From Pelagibacteraceae bacterium TMED124 (GTDB lineage: Bacteria; Pseudomonadota; Alphaproteobacteria; Pelagibacterales; Pelagibacteraceae): DNA of 24,918 nucleotides. Below, piece after piece: positions 1-10,833 of this stretch (within the stretch, counting starts at the first letter, position 1; each line of letters begins with the position of its first letter). The position numbers and the translations under genes are program-made. The DNA is taken from assembly GCA_002171275.2 (NCBI GenBank), contig NHFZ02000015.1, positions 1 to 24,918 on the forward strand, read 5' to 3'. The notes below the pieces were generated by a model. The model made no database searches and was not told the origin of the DNA. It saw only the letters and a list, made by a program, of their open reading frames with translations.

Positions 1-682
<682 letters not shown>

Positions 683-690
683 TTTAAAAA

Positions 691-3600
691 ATGGCAAAAC
701 AAATAATAAAAGATTTAAAACAACCTTTGTCTGAAAAAAATTTTAATTATATTAAAATTTCTTTAGCAAGTCCTGAGAAAATTAAATCTTGGTCTTTCGG
801 TGAGATAAAAAAACCTGAAACTATAAATTATAGAACATTTAGACCAGAAAAAGATGGTTTGTTCTGCGCCAGAATTTTTGGGCCCGTAAAAGATTATGAA
901 TGCTTATGCGGTAAATACAAAAGAATGAAATTTAGAGGAATAATATGTGAAAAATGCGGTGTGGAAGTCACAAAGTCTAACGTAAGAAGAGAAAGAATGG
1001 GACATATCAGTCTTTCGTCTCCAGTAGCACATATATGGTTTTTAAAATCTTTACCTAGTAGAATTTCATTAGCAATTGATATGAAACTTAAAGATGTTGA
1101 AAAAGTTTTATATTTTGAAAGTTTTATTGTAATAGAGCCGGGTTTAACAGAATTAAAAAAAGGGCAATTGCTTACAGAGGAAGAATATCTCAAAGAACAA
1201 GAGAAGTGGGGAGAAGATGCGTTTACTGCTGGCATAGGTGCTGAGTCAGTTAGAGAAATACTCATTAACATTGATTTAAAAAAAGAAAAAGAAAAATTAA
1301 GCGCTTCACTTAAAGAGACAAAATCAAAAGTCACAGAAGAAAGAACTTTAAAAAGATTAAAACTTTTAGACTCATTTATAGAATCAGGAAATAAACCAGA
1401 ATGGATGATTTTAACAACTGTACCAGTTATCCCACCTGAGCTTAGACCACTAGTACCATTAGACGGCGGAAGATTTGCTACTTCAGATCTTAACGATCTT
1501 TATCGTAGAGTAATAAATAGGAACAATAGATTAAAAAGACTTTTAGATTTAAAAGCACCTGAAATTATAGTTAGAAATGAAAAAAGAATGTTACAAGAAT
1601 CCGTTGATGCTCTATTTGATAATGGAAGGAGAGGCAGAGTTATAACCGGTACCGGTAAAAGACCATTAAAATCTTTAGCAGAAATGCTAAAAGGAAAACA
1701 AGGTAGGTTTAGGCAAAATTTATTGGGAAAAAGAGTGGATTATTCTGGTAGATCAGTAATAGTCGTAGGACCTGAATTAAAACTTCACCAATGCGGTTTA
1801 CCAAAAAAGATGGCTTTAGAATTATTTAAACCATTTTTATATGCAAGATTAGCTAAATTGGGATTAGCAACAACAATTAAACAAGCAAAGAGAATGGTTG
1901 AAAAACAACGAAGTGAAGTTTGGGATTCTTTAGAACACATTATTCGTGAGCATCCAATTATACTTAACAGAGCTCCAACATTGCATAGATTAGGTGTGCA
2001 AGCCTTTGAAGCTAAATTAATTGAGGGAAATGCAATAGAATTACATCCATTAGTTTGTGCTGCATTTAACGCTGACTTTGACGGCGATCAAATGGCAGTA
2101 CACATACCTTTAAGTATAGAAGCTCAACTCGAGGCTCGAGTATTGATGATGTCAACAAATAATATTTTAAGTCCATCAAATGGCAAACCAATTATTGTGC
2201 CGAGTCAGGATATCGTATTGGGCATATATTATTTGTCACAATCAAAAGTAACAGAAAAAGAAAAACCTTCAGGTATATTTTTGAATGTTGATGAAATAAA
2301 TACCGCTTTAGAGAGAGGTTTAATTAGCATTCATTCCAAAATAATTTCTCAGTTTACAACTGTAGACAAAGACGGAAATAAAATTGTAGAAAAACACAAT
2401 AGTACAGCAGGTAGATTTTTATTGGCCGAAACATTACCAAAACATCATAAAATCAAATTCTCAACAGTAGACAAATTGTTAACAAAAAAAGCTGTTTCGG
2501 AAATAATAGATGTTGTTTATCGATATTGTGGACAAAAACAAACCGTAATTTTTTGTGACAATATTAAAGATTTAGGATTTAAGCACGCTTTCAAAGCAGG
2601 AATATCTTTTGGAAAAAATGACTTAATAATTCCAAAAACAAAAGAAAAGTTAGTTAATCAAACCAAGAAACAAATTGAAGAATACGAAAAACAATACCAA
2701 GACGGACTTATAACCAGAGGTGAAAAATATAATAAAGTAGTTGATATTTGGTCTAAATGCACAGATTCAATCGCAAATGAAATGATGAAAGAAATTTCGT
2801 CCGCAGAAAAAAAATATCCAGATGGTCGAATTGAAACAAACTCAGTATTTATGATGGCCGATTCTGGAGCAAGAGGATCACCAGCTCAAATGAAACAATT
2901 AGCTGGTATGCGTGGGTTAATTGCTAAACCATCAGGTGAAATTATTGAAACCCCAATAGTTTCTAATTTTAAAGAAGGTTTAACTGTTCTTGAATATTTT
3001 AACTCAACACATGGTGCCAGAAAAGGATTAGCTGATACAGCATTAAAAACTGCAAATTCAGGCTATCTTACTAGACGTTTGTGCGATGTAGCACAAGACC
3101 TTCAAGTTACAATAAATGATTGCAATTCTAAATCTTCTATAACACTAACTGAAATTATAGAAGGTGGAAATATTTTGGTAAGTTTATCTGAAAGAGTTTT
3201 AGGAAGAGTTCCGTCGCATGATGTTAAGCATCCAATAAACGGAGAAGTAATTATTAAAAAGAAGAAATTAATTGACGAATTAGATTGCGAATTAATTGAT
3301 TTGGCAGGAGTAAAAACTATAAATGTTTATTCTGTAATTACTTGTGAGGCAAAAAAAGGTGTATGTCAAACATGTTACGGACGAGATCTTGCAAGAGGAA
3401 GTTTAGTTAATATTGGTGAAGCGATAGGTATGATAGCCGCACAGTCTATTGGTGAGCCTGGCACTCAGTTAACAATGAGAACTTTTCACGTTGGAGGAAC
3501 AGCACAAATTAAAGAGGAGTCATCAGTAATTTCTGCAAATTCTGGAATACTTAAAATAAATAATAAAAATTTAATTAAAGACTCCAAGGATAACACTATT

Positions 3601-4863
3601 GTTATGGGCAGAAATACACAATTATCTTTAGAAGATGAGAATGAAAGACAACTTGCGTTATATAAAATTCCTTACGGTGCCAAAATATTTTATAAACATG
3701 GAGATAAAGTATTAAAAGGAAAAAAAATATGTGAATGGGATCCGTATACTCTACCAGTTATAGCTGAAACAAGTGGTGTTGCGAATTATATGGACTTAGT
3801 CGAAGGTGTATCATTAGCCGAAACCTTAGATGACGCTACCGGCATATCAGTAAAATCTGTTCTTGATTGGAGATCTCAATCTAAAAATTCTGACTTAAAA
3901 CCTAGAATAACATTAAGAAATAATGATGGAGAGGTAATTAAAAAAGCAGACGGAAATGAAGCGAGATATTATCTTGTTCCGGACTCGATACTCTCAATAA
4001 AAGATGGTCAAAAAATTTCGGCTGGTGATGTACTGGCGAGATTGCCCAAGGAAACTTCAAAAACCAAAGATATCACCGGTGGTTTGCCAAGAGTTGCTGA
4101 GTTATTTGAGGCTAGAAGACCAAAAGATAGTGCAATAATTGCAGAAAATGATGGAACAATTCAATTCGGTAAAGAAGTCAGAGGAAAACAAAAAATTTCA
4201 ATTGCAAAAGCTGACGGAACTTCTTCTAACTATTTAATTCCCAAAGGAAAACATATTAATTTTAATCAAGGTGAAAAAATTAAAAAAGGTGAATACTTAT
4301 TAGACGGAAGTCCAGCACCCCATGATATTTTAAGAATTTTAGGGGTTGAGGCTTTAACACAATATTTTGTAAGTGAAGTCCAAGAAGTTTATAGAATGCA
4401 AGGTGTTGTTATTAATGACAAACATATAGAAACTATTGTTAGACAAATGTTAAAGAAAGTAGAAATTAAAAATTCAGGTGACTCAAAACTACTGAATGGT
4501 GAATTGTTAGATAAATTACAATTAGATGAAATTAATAGTGATTTAAAAAAAGATAACAAAAAACCTGCTGAGGGAGAAAGAATTTTATTAGGAATAACTA
4601 AAGCTTCATTGCAAACTAATTCATTTATTTCAGCAGCTTCTTTTCAAGAAACCACAAGAGTACTAACAGACTCAGCTATTAAGGGAAAAACTGATAAATT
4701 AGAGGGTTTAAAGGAAAATGTAATTGTTGGAAGACTAATACCCGCCGGAACAGGTTTTGCCAAAAATAAATTAAATAAACTCGCACAAGAACAAGACAAA
4801 ATTAGACTTCAACAGTTACAAAAAGAAGAATTAGAAAACGCACAATCCGAAAGCAAAGCTTAA
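691..4863 (+). CDS. rpoC: DNA-directed RNA polymerase subunit beta'
   Basis: Beta' is the largest subunit of RNA polymerase and carries the active-site magnesium. The 1390 residues are full length (E. coli 1407). The N-terminal zinc site has C71, C73, C86 and C89. The catalytic loop NADFDGDQM is at 460-468, with the three Mg-binding aspartates D462, D464 and D466. The second zinc site is C811, C885, C892 and C895, with the usual C-x6-C-x2-C spacing of the last three. The conserved trigger-loop/bridge-helix area ([44 protein letters not shown]) and the C-terminal [12 protein letters not shown] and [14 protein letters not shown] blocks are intact. No large lineage insert is evident. The start ATG lies 8 bases after the rpoB stop, and a likely terminator follows the gene. 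Confidence 0.98.
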   Translation: MAKQIIKDLKQPLSEKNFNYIKISLASPEKIKSWSFGEIKKPETINYRTFRPEKDGLFCARIFGPVKDYECLCGKYKRMKFRGIICEKCGVEVTKSNVRRERMGHISLSSPVAHIWFLKSLPSRISLAIDMKLKDVEKVLYFESFIVIEPGLTELKKGQLLTEEEYLKEQEKWGEDAFTAGIGAESVREILINIDLKKEKEKLSASLKETKSKVTEERTLKRLKLLDSFIESGNKPEWMILTTVPVIPPELRPLVPLDGGRFATSDLNDLYRRVINRNNRLKRLLDLKAPEIIVRNEKRMLQESVDALFDNGRRGRVITGTGKRPLKSLAEMLKGKQGRFRQNLLGKRVDYSGRSVIVVGPELKLHQCGLPKKMALELFKPFLYARLAKLGLATTIKQAKRMVEKQRSEVWDSLEHIIREHPIILNRAPTLHRLGVQAFEAKLIEGNAIELHPLVCAAFNADFDGDQMAVHIPLSIEAQLEARVLMMSTNNILSPSNGKPIIVPSQDIVLGIYYLSQSKVTEKEKPSGIFLNVDEINTALERGLISIHSKIISQFTTVDKDGNKIVEKHNSTAGRFLLAETLPKHHKIKFSTVDKLLTKKAVSEIIDVVYRYCGQKQTVIFCDNIKDLGFKHAFKAGISFGKNDLIIPKTKEKLVNQTKKQIEEYEKQYQDGLITRGEKYNKVVDIWSKCTDSIANEMMKEISSAEKKYPDGRIETNSVFMMADSGARGSPAQMKQLAGMRGLIAKPSGEIIETPIVSNFKEGLTVLEYFNSTHGARKGLADTALKTANSGYLTRRLCDVAQDLQVTINDCNSKSSITLTEIIEGGNILVSLSERVLGRVPSHDVKHPINGEVIIKKKKLIDELDCELIDLAGVKTINVYSVITCEAKKGVCQTCYGRDLARGSLVNIGEAIGMIAAQSIGEPGTQLTMRTFHVGGTAQIKEESSVISANSGILKINNKNLIKDSKDNTIVMGRNTQLSLEDENERQLALYKIPYGAKIFYKHGDKVLKGKKICEWDPYTLPVIAETSGVANYMDLVEGVSLAETLDDATGISVKSVLDWRSQSKNSDLKPRITLRNNDGEVIKKADGNEARYYLVPDSILSIKDGQKISAGDVLARLPKETSKTKDITGGLPRVAELFEARRPKDSAIIAENDGTIQFGKEVRGKQKISIAKADGTSSNYLIPKGKHINFNQGEKIKKGEYLLDGSPAPHDILRILGVEALTQYFVSEVQEVYRMQGVVINDKHIETIVRQMLKKVEIKNSGDSKLLNGELLDKLQLDEINSDLKKDNKKPAEGERILLGITKASLQTNSFISAASFQETTRVLTDSAIKGKTDKLEGLKENVIVGRLIPAGTGFAKNKLNKLAQEQDKIRLQQLQKEELENAQSESKA

Positions 4864-4866
4864 CTT

Positions 4867-4892
4867 AAATCCTTTGTTTTATAAGGGTTTTT
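4867..4892 (+). terminator. Likely intrinsic terminator after rpoC
   Basis: Bases 4867-4874 (AAATCCTT) pair with 4883-4890 (AAGGGTTT) in an 8-bp stem with one G-T pair and an 8-base loop. The T-run 4888-4892 overlaps the 3' arm. It sits 4 bases after the rpoC stop, just upstream of a possible promoter, as expected for separating rpoBC from the str genes. The stem is AT-rich and the U-tract short, so termination may be partial. Confidence 0.5.
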
Positions 4893-4906
4893 ACTCCTAT
4901 TAACCG

Positions 4907-4935
4907 TTGACTTTTTACGTTTCAATGTTAGTTTA
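4907..4935 (+). promoter_or_regulatory. Possible sigma-70-type promoter for rpsL and downstream genes
   Basis: TTGACT at 4907-4912 matches the -35 consensus in five of six positions. The facing -10 is poor: TAGTTT (4929-4934, 16-base spacer) or AGTTTA (4930-4935, 17-base spacer). Its place just after the rpoC terminator-like hairpin, in the longest gap of the cluster, favours a real promoter, but the -10 keeps confidence low. Transcription from here would leave a leader of roughly 100 bases before rpsL. Confidence 0.35.
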
Positions 4936-4957
4936 GCGCAATTTTGATAGTTAAAAG

Positions 4958-5010
4958 TAAGGTTGGTACTTAACCTTAAACAATAACTAAAAATCGCAGA
5001 ATTTTCCTGC
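4958..5010 (+). promoter_or_regulatory. rpsL leader with two small hairpins
   Basis: A perfect 7-bp hairpin (TAAGGTT at 4958-4964 with AACCTTA at 4972-4978, 7-base loop) is followed by a weaker GCAG/CTGC pair (4996-4999 with 5007-5010). Both lie in the untranslated leader of rpsL. Ribosomal protein operons often carry leader structures bound by one of their own products (in the E. coli str operon S7 does this), but the E. coli site is elsewhere and I cannot match these stems to a known family. Regulation here is a guess from position. Confidence 0.25.
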
Positions 5011-5044
5011 CTAACTTTTCTATTCAAAATTAATAAATAAAATT

Positions 5045-5416
5045 ATGCCGACGATTAGTCAATTATTGAGAAAAGGAAGAGTTCGTCCTGTTTCACGAAA
5101 TAAGGTTCCCGCATTAGAAAAGCAACCTATTAAAAGAGGTGTGTGTATTAAAGTCTATACAACCACACCAAAAAAACCTAACTCCGCTTTAAGAAAAGTT
5201 GCAAGAGTAAGATTGTCTAATGGATTTGAAGTAACAGCATATATTCCTGGCGAAGGACATAATTTACAAGAGCACTCAGTAGTTTTAATAAGAGGCGGAA
5301 GAGTTAAAGATTTACCAGGTGTTAGATATCATATTCTTCGAGGTAATCTTGATGCACAAGGTGTTACAGCTCGAAGAAAAAGACGTTCCTTATATGGAGC
5401 AAAAAAACCTAAATAA
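5045..5416 (+). CDS. rpsL: 30S ribosomal protein S12
   Basis: S12 lies in the decoding centre of the small subunit and influences accuracy. At 123 residues it matches the family (E. coli 124). Diagnostic blocks are [17 protein letters not shown] from residue 41 and [17 protein letters not shown] from 84. The streptomycin-site lysines K43 and K88 are wild type, and D89, the residue that RimO modifies in other bacteria, is conserved. The ending [11 protein letters not shown] is typical. It is the first gene after the 181-base gap, so it probably heads the long ribosomal transcription unit. rpsG follows after 5 bases. Confidence 0.98.
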   Translation: MPTISQLLRKGRVRPVSRNKVPALEKQPIKRGVCIKVYTTTPKKPNSALRKVARVRLSNGFEVTAYIPGEGHNLQEHSVVLIRGGRVKDLPGVRYHILRGNLDAQGVTARRKRRSLYGAKKPK

Positions 5417-5421
5417 AAAAA

Positions 5422-5889
5422 ATGTCTAGAAAAAGAAGAGCCCCAAAAAGAAAAAATTATTCCGACCCAAAATATGGCTCAGAAGTAGTATCCAAATTTA
5501 TAAATTCAATTATGTATGATGGAAAGAGATCTACTGCTGAAAAAATTTTATATACCGCATTAGAAAAGATTAAAACCAAAAACCAAGATCCATTAAAAAT
5601 ATTCAATACCGCTGTTGGTAATATTAGACCAAATATTGAAGTAAGATCTAGAAGAGTTGGAGGTGCGACTTATCAAGTACCAGTGGAAGTAAAATCTAAT
5701 AGATCACAAGCGTTAGCATTAAGATGGCTTCTGGATGCCTCAAGAAAAAGAAAAAATAAAACTATGGCTGAAAAATTATTTTTTGAAATAATGGATGCAT
5801 CGCAAAATAAAGGTTCAGCAGTAAAAAAAAGAGAGGATACTCATAAAATGGCAGAGTCAAATAAAGCTTTTGCACATTTTAGATGGTAA
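5422..5889 (+). CDS. rpsG: 30S ribosomal protein S7
   Basis: S7 starts assembly of the 30S head by binding the 3' major domain of 16S rRNA, and it touches the E-site tRNA. The 155 residues match the short form (E. coli 156). It starts [10 protein letters not shown], carries [13 protein letters not shown] at 30-42 and the hallmark [14 protein letters not shown] at 77-90, and ends in KAFAHFRW. Its stop lies 4 bases before the EF-G start. In E. coli S7 is the translational repressor of the str operon; whether it acts so here cannot be read from the sequence. Confidence 0.98.
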   Translation: MSRKRRAPKRKNYSDPKYGSEVVSKFINSIMYDGKRSTAEKILYTALEKIKTKNQDPLKIFNTAVGNIRPNIEVRSRRVGGATYQVPVEVKSNRSQALALRWLLDASRKRKNKTMAEKLFFEIMDASQNKGSAVKKREDTHKMAESNKAFAHFRW

Positions 5890-5893
5890 TAAT

Positions 5894-7969
5894 ATGCCCA
5901 GAACTCATAATTTAGAAAAATATAGAAATATTGGTATCATGGCACACATCGATGCTGGGAAAACAACTACCACTGAAAGAATTTTATATTATACGGGAAA
6001 AAGTCATAAAATAGGAGAGGTACATGATGGTGCAGCAACAATGGATTGGATGGAACAAGAACAAGAAAGAGGAATTACAATTACGTCAGCTGCAACAACT
6101 TGTTTTTGGAGAGAACACCGAATAAATATTATTGATACACCAGGACATGTAGACTTTACGATTGAAGTTGAAAGATCTTTAAAAGTATTAGATGGAGCAG
6201 TGGCAGTTTTTGATGGTGTCGCTGGTGTTGAACCTCAATCTGAGACAGTTTGGAGACAGGCTGACAAATATAAAGTTCCAAGAATTTGTTTTGTAAATAA
6301 ATTAGATAGAACAGGTGCAGACTTCTTTAATTGTGTTGAGATGATAAAGGATAGGCTTGGAGCCAAACCACTTGTTATGCAAATACCCGTTGGTATGGAA
6401 GCATCATTAAAGGGTGTTGTCGATTTAGTTAAAATGAAAGCAGTTTTATGGAAGGACGAAAAACTTGGTGCAGAGTTTGAATACGTAGATATTCCTAGCG
6501 AATTAAAAGAACAAGCTGAGAAATATAGAAAAGAATTAGTAGAGACGGCTGTAGAACAAAATGAAAAATTGATGGACGATTATCTTAATGGAAAAGAAAT
6601 TTCCGAGAAAGATATACTTTCTTGTGTGCGTAAAGGTTGTTTAAAGTTTGACTTTGTACCAGTGTTCACTGGTTCGGCTTTTAAAAACAAGGGTGTTCAA
6701 CCTCTTCTTGATGCAGTTGTCGATTTTTTACCGAGTCCTAAAGATATAAACTCTATTAAAGGAACTAAACCTAACTCAAAAGATGAAATTGAAAGAAAAT
6801 TCGATGACAAAGAACCATTTTCAGCATTAGCTTTTAAAGTTGCAAACGACCCATTTGTTGGTTCATTAACATTTATAAGGATTTACTCTGGCACTCTTAA
6901 ATCTGGGACTGGTATTTATAATACATCTAAAGATAAAGAGGAGAGAGTTGGAAGAATGTTGTTAATGCATGCCAATAGCAGGGAAGACGTTAAAGAAGCA
7001 AATACTGGAGATATAGTTGCTTTGGCAGGTTTAAAATACACTATTACAGGTCATACTTTGTCCGACGAAGAAAATCCTGTCGTTTTAGAACCAATGGAGT
7101 TTCCAGACCCAGTTATCGAAATTGCAGTAGAGCCCAAAACAAAAGGCGATCAGGAAAAAATGGGTGAAGCTTTAGGAAGATTAGCAAAAGAAGATCCGTC
7201 ATTTAGAGTCACTTCAGATGAGGAGTCAGGGCAAACAATTATAAAAGGTATGGGAGAATTACACTTAGATATTATAGTTGATAGAATGAAGAGAGAATTT
7301 AAGGTTGAGGCCAACATAGGTGCACCACAAGTAGCATATAGAGAAACAATTCAAAAAACAGTATCAAATGTATATATACACAAAAAACAAAGTGGAGGAG
7401 CCGGGCAATTTGCAAAAGTTGAATTGAATGTTGAGCCTTTAGAACCAGGCAAAGGAAGAGAAATTGATAATAAAATTAAAGGCGGTGCTATTCCTAAAGA
7501 ATTTATTCCAGGAGTAGAAAAAGGAGTCGTAAGTGTTGCAGACAATGGTATATTAGCAGGCTTTCCATTAATTGATTATAAAGTAACTATTGTAGATGGA
7601 TTACATCACGATGTTGACTCAAGCGTTTTAGCATTTGAGATAGCCTCAAGATATTGTTTTAAAGAAGCTTGTACAAAGGCCGGTCTTAAACTTCTTGAAC
7701 CTGTTATGAGAGTGGAAGTTATAACGCCTGAAGATTATATGGGAGATGTTATTGGTGATTTAAATAGTAGACGTGGTCAGGTATCAACCACTGACAAAAG
7801 AGGTAACGCTACTGTGATAAGCGCAATGGTACCTTTGGCAAATATGTTTGGTTATATAAATAACTTGAGATCAATGTCGCAAGGTCGTGCACAGTACTCA
7901 ATGTTTTTTGACCACTACGCAAAAGTTCCTCAAAATGTGCAAGACGAAGTTACAAAAAAAATGGCATAA
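5894..7969 (+). CDS. fusA: Elongation factor G
   Basis: EF-G is the GTPase that drives translocation and, with RRF, ribosome recycling. With the start at 5894 ([14 protein letters not shown]) it has 691 residues, the usual size. An in-frame ATG at 5870 would add 8 unrelated residues inside rpsG and is rejected. GTPase motifs: G1 AHIDAGKT at 17-24, the switch I region around [11 protein letters not shown]3 DTPGH at 81-85 and G4 NKLD at 135-138. The domain IV region ([12 protein letters not shown]) and the domain V end ([23 protein letters not shown]) are intact. The stop is 2 bases before rpsJ, so no tuf gene lies in its classical place after fusA. EF-Tu must be encoded elsewhere, and the str and S10 units are fused here. 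Confidence 0.98.
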   Translation: MPRTHNLEKYRNIGIMAHIDAGKTTTTERILYYTGKSHKIGEVHDGAATMDWMEQEQERGITITSAATTCFWREHRINIIDTPGHVDFTIEVERSLKVLDGAVAVFDGVAGVEPQSETVWRQADKYKVPRICFVNKLDRTGADFFNCVEMIKDRLGAKPLVMQIPVGMEASLKGVVDLVKMKAVLWKDEKLGAEFEYVDIPSELKEQAEKYRKELVETAVEQNEKLMDDYLNGKEISEKDILSCVRKGCLKFDFVPVFTGSAFKNKGVQPLLDAVVDFLPSPKDINSIKGTKPNSKDEIERKFDDKEPFSALAFKVANDPFVGSLTFIRIYSGTLKSGTGIYNTSKDKEERVGRMLLMHANSREDVKEANTGDIVALAGLKYTITGHTLSDEENPVVLEPMEFPDPVIEIAVEPKTKGDQEKMGEALGRLAKEDPSFRVTSDEESGQTIIKGMGELHLDIIVDRMKREFKVEANIGAPQVAYRETIQKTVSNVYIHKKQSGGAGQFAKVELNVEPLEPGKGREIDNKIKGGAIPKEFIPGVEKGVVSVADNGILAGFPLIDYKVTIVDGLHHDVDSSVLAFEIASRYCFKEACTKAGLKLLEPVMRVEVITPEDYMGDVIGDLNSRRGQVSTTDKRGNATVISAMVPLANMFGYINNLRSMSQGRAQYSMFFDHYAKVPQNVQDEVTKKMA

Positions 7970-7971
7970 AA

Positions 7972-8280
7972 ATGGATAAACAAAATATTAGAATACATTT
8001 AAAAGCTTATGATAATAAAATCTTGGATATATCTACCCAAGAAATTGTTAATACAGCTAAAAGAACTGGGGCCCAAGTAAAAGGACCAATTCCATTACCA
8101 ACCAAAATTGAGAAATTCACAGTTTTGAGATCACCACATATTGATAAAAAAAGTAGAGAGCAATTTGAAACAAGAACACATAAAAGGTTAATTGATATAG
8201 TTGAACCAACTCCACAAACCGTTGAGGCTTTAATGAAATTAGACTTAGCTTCTGGAGTAAACATAGAAATAAAAATATAA
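7972..8280 (+). CDS. rpsJ: 30S ribosomal protein S10
   Basis: S10 is a 30S head protein and, in many bacteria, the transcription antitermination factor NusE. It has 102 residues (E. coli 103). Conserved features are [10 protein letters not shown] near the N-terminus, [14 protein letters not shown] at 32-45 and the extended-loop block [16 protein letters not shown] at 51-66. It heads the S10 gene order but sits only 2 bases after fusA with no room for a promoter. The S10 section is therefore most likely transcribed with the str genes. Confidence 0.98.
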   Translation: MDKQNIRIHLKAYDNKILDISTQEIVNTAKRTGAQVKGPIPLPTKIEKFTVLRSPHIDKKSREQFETRTHKRLIDIVEPTPQTVEALMKLDLASGVNIEIKI

Positions 8281-8282
8281 AC

Positions 8283-9074
8283 ATGTCATTAGGATTAGTA
8301 GGAAAAAAAATTGGTATGACGCGAGAGTTTTTTGACTCAGGAATTTCTATTCCTGTTACTGTTGTAAAAATTGAAAAAGGAAGAGTAATTGATGTTTATA
8401 CAAAAGAAAAAAATGGATATTCAGCAGTAAAACTAGGATTTTTAAAAGTTAAAAATTCTAAGCTTACAAACCAAATGAAAGGTTTTTATGCTAAGAAAAA
8501 TACCGAGCCTAAAAAAATTATAAAAGAATACAGAGTTGATAAACCTGAAGAATTTAAAGCAGGAAATGAAATAGGTTTAGAAGTATTTAAAGATGTAAAA
8601 TTTATTGATGTAAGATCTAAGACTATCGGGAAAGGTTTTGCTGGTGTTATGAAAAAATATAATTTTGCAGGTTTAAGAGCTACCCACGGCGTGTCAGTTT
8701 CTCATAGATCGCACGGTTCAACTGGACAAAGACAAGACCCAGGAAGAGTTTTTAAAGGAAAAAAAATGGCTGGTCATATGGGCTCGAAATTCAGAACAAT
8801 TTTAAATTTAGAAGTAATTAAATCAGATCCAGAAAATAACTTACTATACATAAAAGGATCAATACCTGGTTCAAAAAATTCATTAGTATACCTACGTAAA
8901 TCTACAAAAACTTTTTCAAGAAAAACTTCAGCTGAAAAGTTCTCTTTTGAGAGCAAAAGTGACGCTAAACAAGAAACAAAGGTAACTCCAAAAAAACCTG
9001 AATCAAAAAAACCAGAAGTTAAAAAGCCAGAAGCTAAAAAAACTACAACAAATGATCAGAATAAAAAGAAATAA
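8283..9074 (+). CDS. rplC: 50S ribosomal protein L3 with Lys/Pro-rich C-terminal extension
   Basis: L3 is an early 50S assembly protein whose central loop reaches toward the peptidyl transferase centre. The body (residues 1 to ~210) is standard: it starts [16 protein letters not shown] and has [16 protein letters not shown] and the [13 protein letters not shown] loop at 155-167. Q151 aligns with the glutamine that PrmB methylates in E. coli. The protein has 263 residues against about 209 in E. coli. The extra ~53 residues are a charged, probably disordered tail with an imperfect KKPE-type repeat ([17 protein letters not shown] at 237-253). The tail keeps an open frame and the usual AT-rich codons, so it is not an obvious frameshift artefact. 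Confidence 0.97.
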   Translation: MSLGLVGKKIGMTREFFDSGISIPVTVVKIEKGRVIDVYTKEKNGYSAVKLGFLKVKNSKLTNQMKGFYAKKNTEPKKIIKEYRVDKPEEFKAGNEIGLEVFKDVKFIDVRSKTIGKGFAGVMKKYNFAGLRATHGVSVSHRSHGSTGQRQDPGRVFKGKKMAGHMGSKFRTILNLEVIKSDPENNLLYIKGSIPGSKNSLVYLRKSTKTFSRKTSAEKFSFESKSDAKQETKVTPKKPESKKPEVKKPEAKKTTTNDQNKKK

Positions 9075-9077
9075 TTT

Positions 9078-9716
9078 ATGAGTTTAAAAATATTAAATAT
9101 TGATGGATCTACTAAAACGCAAAGTTTAAAGTTGTCTGAAAACCTAATAGGTCTTAAAGTTAATAATAGACTTCTTAAATATGTTGTAGATTGGCAGTTA
9201 AACCGTTCTAAAAAAAGAGTTGCCAAAACAAAACAAAGAAACGAAGTAGTTGGATCTACAAGAAAAATTTATGCTCAGAAAGGAACTGGTGGTGCGAGAC
9301 ACGCAAGCAGAAAAGCCCCACTTTTTGTTGGAGGCGGTGTTGCACACGGTCCTAAGGGTGACAATTATAAAACGAAAAGAATAAATAAAAAAATTAGAAA
9401 AATCGCTTTGGCACAAACAATTTCTAAAAAAAATATTAATAAGGAATTGTATATTTTTGATGATGTTAAAAAAAAGATAAACAAAACCAAAATTTTTAAT
9501 AATTTTTTGGTAAAAAATAATTTGAAAAACGTATTGATAATATCTGACAAAGAAACTGAAAAAAACATCTATAAATCTGTAAGAAACATCCCTGATGTTA
9601 AATTGATTAATGATCAAGGAACAAATGTTTATGATTTGATTAAATTTAAAAACGTTCTATTTACAACAAGTTCTATAAAAAATATTGAACAGAGGTTAAT
9701 AAATGAAAAAAATTAA
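9078..9716 (+). CDS. rplD: 50S ribosomal protein L4
   Basis: L4 binds 23S rRNA domain I, and its long loop lines the exit tunnel. It has 212 residues (E. coli 201). The loop region carries the diagnostic TRKIYAQKGTGGARHASRKAPLFVGGG...HGP block (about residues 61-96). The C-terminal half is unusually Lys/Asn/Ile-rich but keeps the Rossmann-like pattern (NVLIISDKE; VLFTTSSIKNIEQRL). In E. coli L4 also represses its own operon; no matching leader can exist here because rpsJ abuts fusA. The last 14 bases overlap the start of rplW. Confidence 0.96.
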   Translation: MSLKILNIDGSTKTQSLKLSENLIGLKVNNRLLKYVVDWQLNRSKKRVAKTKQRNEVVGSTRKIYAQKGTGGARHASRKAPLFVGGGVAHGPKGDNYKTKRINKKIRKIALAQTISKKNINKELYIFDDVKKKINKTKIFNNFLVKNNLKNVLIISDKETEKNIYKSVRNIPDVKLINDQGTNVYDLIKFKNVLFTTSSIKNIEQRLINEKN

Positions 9717-9996
9717 TTACCTAGACTCAATAAAATCTCCTGTAATTACTGAAAAAGCTACAAGCATGACTGAGCAAAACAAAGTTATATTTAAAGTACA
9801 TGAAAAAGCATCGAAGGAGTCAATTAAAAAAAATATAGAAAAAATATTCAAAGTAACAGTTATTAAAATCAATACGATAAACAATAAACCAAAAACTAAA
9901 ATAGTTAGAGGCAAAACTGGAATAAAAAAAGGATTTAAAAAAGCAGTGATAACTCTAAAAAAAGGTCAAAGTATCGATCTAGGAAGCGGAGCTTAA
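9703..9996 (+). CDS. rplW: 50S ribosomal protein L23
   Basis: L23 sits at the tunnel exit and is the docking site for trigger factor and SRP. It has 97 residues (E. coli 100). The N-terminal SPVITEKATSMTEQNKVIFKV block and the VTVIKINTINNKPKTK block are characteristic. The start at 9703 lies inside the last codons of rplD (14-base overlap); the next in-frame ATG would remove the conserved ITEK region, so the overlapping start is preferred. rplB follows after 3 bases. Confidence 0.96.
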   Translation: MKKINYLDSIKSPVITEKATSMTEQNKVIFKVHEKASKESIKKNIEKIFKVTVIKINTINNKPKTKIVRGKTGIKKGFKKAVITLKKGQSIDLGSGA

Positions 9997-9999
9997 TCC

Positions 10000-10833
10000 A
10001 TGAGTTTAAAAACTTATAAACCTTATACAAAATCAACGAGAACAACTATTCTAGTTGACAGAAAAAATATCTGGAAAGGTTCTCCCGTCAAATCTTTAAC
10101 AAGAGGAAAAATTTCATCTGGTGGCAGAAATAATTTAGGAAGAATTACTTCAAGATCTAAAGGAGCGGGTCATAAGAAAAGATATAGAATAATTGATTTT
10201 CATAGAAACAAAATTGATATGTCAGCAAAAATTGAAAGAATTGAATACGATCCAAATAGATCGTCTTACATCGCGCTAATAAAATATAGCGATAACACTT
10301 TTAATTATATTATTTGTCCAGCTAATATAAAAATTGGAGATGAAATTGTTTCTGGAAAGTCTAAGGAGATAAAAGCAGGAAATTGCATGCCTCTAAGTGA
10401 TATTCCTCCCGGAACGCTAGTACATAACGTTGAATTGATTGAAGGTAATGGAGGTAAGCTTGCTAGATCAGCGGGATCATCAGTCACTTTATCTGGTTTT
10501 GACGGCGACCATGCTATCATTAAGTTATCTTCAGGAGAAACTCGAAAAGTTAGATCGGCATGTAAAGCTACAATAGGATCAGTTTCAAACCCAGATCAAA
10601 AAAATATTCAAATTGGAAAAGCTGGAAGAAATAGATGGAAGGGAAAAAGACCAATGGTAAGGGGAGTTGCCAAGAACCCAGTAGACCATCCACACGGTGG
10701 TGGTGAAGGTAAAACTTCTGGAGGAAGAAATCCTGTATCTCCATGGGGTCAATCAGCAAAAGGATTAAAGACAAGAAAGCCTAAAAGAAGCGATCAGTTT
10801 ATAATATCTAGAAGAAAGAAAAGGAATAAATAA
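10000..10833 (+). CDS. rplB: 50S ribosomal protein L2
   Basis: L2 is a primary 23S rRNA-binding protein needed for subunit association and peptidyl transferase activity. It has 277 residues (E. coli 273). It starts [14 protein letters not shown] and carries [22 protein letters not shown] and the conserved [23 protein letters not shown] block. H230 matches the functionally important E. coli His229. It ends in the typical [11 protein letters not shown]. Its TAA shares a base with the ATG of rpsS (TAATG at 10831-10835), suggesting translational coupling. Confidence 0.98.
   Translation: MSLKTYKPYTKSTRTTILVDRKNIWKGSPVKSLTRGKISSGGRNNLGRITSRSKGAGHKKRYRIIDFHRNKIDMSAKIERIEYDPNRSSYIALIKYSDNTFNYIICPANIKIGDEIVSGKSKEIKAGNCMPLSDIPPGTLVHNVELIEGNGGKLARSAGSSVTLSGFDGDHAIIKLSSGETRKVRSACKATIGSVSNPDQKNIQIGKAGRNRWKGKRPMVRGVAKNPVDHPHGGGEGKTSGGRNPVSPWGQSAKGLKTRKPKRSDQFIISRRKKRNK

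Noticed and set aside
894..1334. 146-codon minus-strand open frame inside rpoC
   Set aside because: Shadow of the conserved rpoC coding sequence; AT-rich genes here commonly leave long antisense frames, and no family is recognisable.
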